Positions 35,450 through 37,417 of a stretch of 37,417 bases of DNA are shown one piece after another. A program made the position numbers and the translations under genes. This stretch comes from Lentisphaerota bacterium (GTDB taxonomy: Bacteria; Verrucomicrobiota; Lentisphaeria; Victivallales; Victivallaceae): NCBI GenBank assembly GCA_015061605.1, contig SUWH01000024.1:1-37417 (forward strand). Direction: 5' to 3'. Numbering within the stretch: position 1 is the stretch's first letter; every line of letters begins with the position of its first letter. The notes below the pieces were generated by a model. The model saw nothing but the letters and a program-made list of their open reading frames with translations. It did not search any database and was not told where the DNA came from.

Positions 35450-36808
35450 TTATTTAAAAAACTGCACATATCCCCAGATAAATATCACCAACACGATAAC
35501 AGGCAATATATATTTGCAATAGAAATAAAGTTTTTCCGGAAATTTCATTCCGTTTCCAAAATTGCTTTCATTGATAAACAGCTGCCAGCGCGAAGTGCAG
35601 AAAAGCACCGTAACCAGCGCACCGAGCGGCAGCAGATTCTGGCTCATGATGAAATCTTCCAGATCCAGCACATTAGTTTCTTTGCCGAGCGGCTGGAATT
35701 CTTTCCACAAATTAAAGCCGAACACACAGGGCAGAGACAATACAGCAACAGCGATACCGGTCAAAACTGAAGCAGTACGCCGTTTCAACTTCATCTCATC
35801 GATCAGAAACGCTATCAGATTTTCAAACACGGCAACCACAGTGGTCAGTGCCGCCAGAGCCAGAAAGATGAAGAAGACCATTCCCCACCAGCGGCCGCCA
35901 TGCATATGAGCAAAGATATTGGGCAGCGATTCAAAGATCAGCGACGGCCCGCTGCCGACATCGACTCCGTAAGAGAAGCAGATCGGAAAAATTATCACTC
36001 CGGCAAAGAATGCGATCAAGGTATCAAGCGCAATAATGAGCACACTTTCTCCTGCCAAACGCCGTTCTCTGCCGATGTAGCTGCCGAAGATCGCCATACT
36101 GCCGACACCGATGCTCAAGGTAAAAAACGCCTGTCCCATCGCGGCAAAAACAGTTGCACCGATATCTCCGGAAAAGGCCTTCCAGTCCGGCTTCAAATAA
36201 AAGCTCATTCCCTGCGCGGCACCGGGGGTACTCAAAGCATATCCGGCGAGGATGGCGATCAGCAAAAAGAGCAGAAACATCATAACTTTCACCGATTTCT
36301 CCACGCTTTTCTGCAAACCGCCCGAACACATCACCACTCCGGCAGTTACTACCAACAGCATATAACCGCCGCTGCTCCACGGACTTGAAACCAGTGAACC
36401 AAATTTTCCGGATATTTCAGCAGCTGTTCCGCACTGCATCATCGATCCATCAATATAATAACGCACATACGCAAACAGCCAGCCGCTGATAACTGTATAA
36501 TACATCATCAAAAGCAGATTGCCGAAAAAACATATTTTCACGGGGATCACCCAACGCCGCGAATTACCGGCAAGATTACGCATACAACCGATAAGGTTGG
36601 CGCCACCGGCACGACCGACAGCAAGTTCCATAGTCAAAATCGGAAAACCAAGCAAGAGCAGAAACAGAAGATAGAGCAGAACAAATATCCCGCCGCCGTA
36701 TGCTCCGGCGACATAAGGAAATCTCCACACATTCCCCAAGCCAACGGCACAACCGACCGACAACATTATAAATCCCAGACGGGAACCGAGTGATTCACGT
36801 TTTTCCAT
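35450..36808 (-). CDS. Sodium-dependent transporter, neurotransmitter:sodium symporter (SNF/NSS) family
   Basis: The ATG at 36808 (AGAGG upstream) gives 452 residues. The unwound first helix with its signature GNVWRFPYVAGAYGGG appears at about residues 23-38, and hydrophobic segments to about 11-12 are visible. NSS proteins use Na+ to import amino acids or related amines, as LeuT does. The cargo cannot be read here. A start 129 bp upstream runs through the promoter and is rejected. It stands alone between the r-protein operon and the tandem repeat array, with no convincing terminator downstream. Confidence 0.92.
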   Translation of the reverse strand: MEKRESLGSRLGFIMLSVGCAVGLGNVWRFPYVAGAYGGGIFVLLYLLFLLLLGFPILTMELAVGRAGGANLIGCMRNLAGNSRRWVIPVKICFFGNLLLMMYYTVISGWLFAYVRYYIDGSMMQCGTAAEISGKFGSLVSSPWSSGGYMLLVVTAGVVMCSGGLQKSVEKSVKVMMFLLFLLIAILAGYALSTPGAAQGMSFYLKPDWKAFSGDIGATVFAAMGQAFFTLSIGVGSMAIFGSYIGRERRLAGESVLIIALDTLIAFFAGVIIFPICFSYGVDVGSGPSLIFESLPNIFAHMHGGRWWGMVFFIFLALAALTTVVAVFENLIAFLIDEMKLKRRTASVLTGIAVAVLSLPCVFGFNLWKEFQPLGKETNVLDLEDFIMSQNLLPLGALVTVLFCTSRWQLFINESNFGNGMKFPEKLYFYCKYILPVIVLVIFIWGYVQFFK

Positions 36809-36845
36809 AGAACATCCTCTGACGTTTACTGCATAATTCTGCAAT

Positions 36846-36874
36846 AATATACACCGTGTAAAGCTGTACTTCAA
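36846..36874 (-). promoter_or_regulatory. Putative promoter of the SNF transporter gene
   Basis: On the minus strand TTGAAG (36869-36874), a 17-bp spacer and TATATT (36846-36851), giving a predicted start about 30 nt before the ATG. Confidence 0.6.
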
Positions 36875-36917
36875 CTGTAAAACTGTAAAAATCGAAGTTA
36901 AAAAAAAGAAATAATTC

Positions 36918-37417
36918 GGGCTTGCTTGACTTGGCACGTTGTGTCGGACAGGTCGGACAGGTCGGACAGGTCAGACGCGCGGCACAACCGACCATGCGGC
37001 ATCCGCAGACATAAAGACAATCGGCGGTTTGAGAGTAAGACAGCGTGGGCTTGCTGAATTGGCACGTTGTGTCGGACAGGTCGGACAGGTCGGACAGGTC
37101 GGACACGCGGCACAACCGACCGTGCGGCATCCGCAGACATAAAGACAATCGGCGGTTTGAGAGTAAGACCGCGCGGGCTTGCTGAATTGGCACGTTGTGT
37201 CGGACAAGTCGGACAGGTCGGACAGGTCGGACACGCGGCAAAACCGACCATCCGGCATCCGCAGACATAAAGACAATGGGCGGTTTGAGAGTAAGACAGC
37301 GCGGGCTTGCTTGACTTGGCACGTTGTGTCGGACATGTCGGACAAGTCGGACGGGTCGGACGCGCGGCACAACCGACCATCCGGCATCCGCAAACATAAA
37401 GACAATCGGCGACTTGA
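36918..37417. repeat. Tandem array of ~128-bp units (at least 3.9 copies)
   Basis: Copies start at about 36918, 37047, 37175 and 37303 (periods 129, 128 and 128), and the fourth runs to the window edge. Each unit starts GGGCTTGCT, has TTGGCACGTTGTG, then a 9-bp subrepeat GTCGGACAG iterated about four times, then GCGGCA(C/A)AACCGACC, a short TGCGG-CAT-CCGCA hairpin (intact in units 1 and 2), ACATAAAGACAAT, and GGCGGTTTGAGAGTAAGA. Because 9 divides by 3, the minus strand is open in several frames; I do not consider these genes. Confidence 0.93.

Noticed and set aside
36927..37335. TTGGCACGTTGT in the tandem repeats as sigma-54 promoters
   Set aside because: The -12 TTGC is missing in all copies, and the sequence is part of a repeat unit.
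36795..37405. Minus-strand frames of 144-200 codons across the tandem repeats
   Set aside because: Open only because a 9-bp subrepeat lacks stops; the three frames overlap each other, shift at each unit and have no ribosome-binding site.
36918..37417. CRISPR array
   Set aside because: Units are ~128 bp and contiguous with no unique spacers, and no cas genes are nearby.

Overview
The window looks like a chromosomal segment from a Lentisphaerota (Victivallales-like) bacterium. This rests on gene content, not on a database search. The signs are a pseudopilin-like DUF1559-type protein with the hallmark FTLIELLVVIAIIAILAA-type helix, large secreted glycoside-hydrolase-like proteins beside a GntR/LacI-type regulator, Gram-negative-type envelope genes, and abundant intergenic repeats. 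Housekeeping genes make up most of the window. Many -10 elements read TATATT.

Layout. (1) 1-927: a tRNA-Leu(CAG), then about 800 bp of non-coding DNA holding two copies of a ~302-bp degenerate repeat that share a perfect 102-bp block. (2) 928-9335: a carbohydrate-use operon on the + strand: regulator with a 21-bp-spaced direct-repeat operator, pseudopilin, two large secreted proteins, strong terminator. (3) 9336-10108: inverted repeats, tRNA-Gln(CTG), a possible short transcription unit, and a fragment resembling group II intron RNA. (4) 10109-14334: dnaK-groES-groEL on the - strand, preceded by an exact sigma-54 (-24/-12) promoter match and an array of GTGTG-type half-sites, and no CIRCE element. 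This is the most striking regulatory observation. (5) 14368-17410: a divergent glycosyltransferase-like gene, then folD and an MFS transporter on the - strand. (6) 17563-26139: a tightly packed + strand run: rseP, ispG, a TPR protein, rlmN, a lipoprotein, an unknown protein, and a U32-family protein. (7) 26145-27182: a perfect 28-bp hairpin and then a small secreted-protein gene bounded by ~88-bp inverted repeats. (8) 27200-35341: cmk, secY and fourteen ribosomal protein genes on the - strand, starting at rplV rather than rpsJ, lacking rpmD, and with a ~330-nt leader. (9) 35450-37417: a sodium:neurotransmitter-symporter-family transporter, then a ~128-bp tandem repeat array running off the window edge.

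Functional themes. Region 2 is read as a self-regulated polysaccharide-degradation locus. Regions 4 and 8 are core protein folding, synthesis and secretion. Region 6 couples envelope proteolysis, isoprenoid synthesis and rRNA modification. No phage, CRISPR array or intact insertion sequence is visible. Promoter calls are pattern matches only, and all family assignments come from reading the translated sequence.
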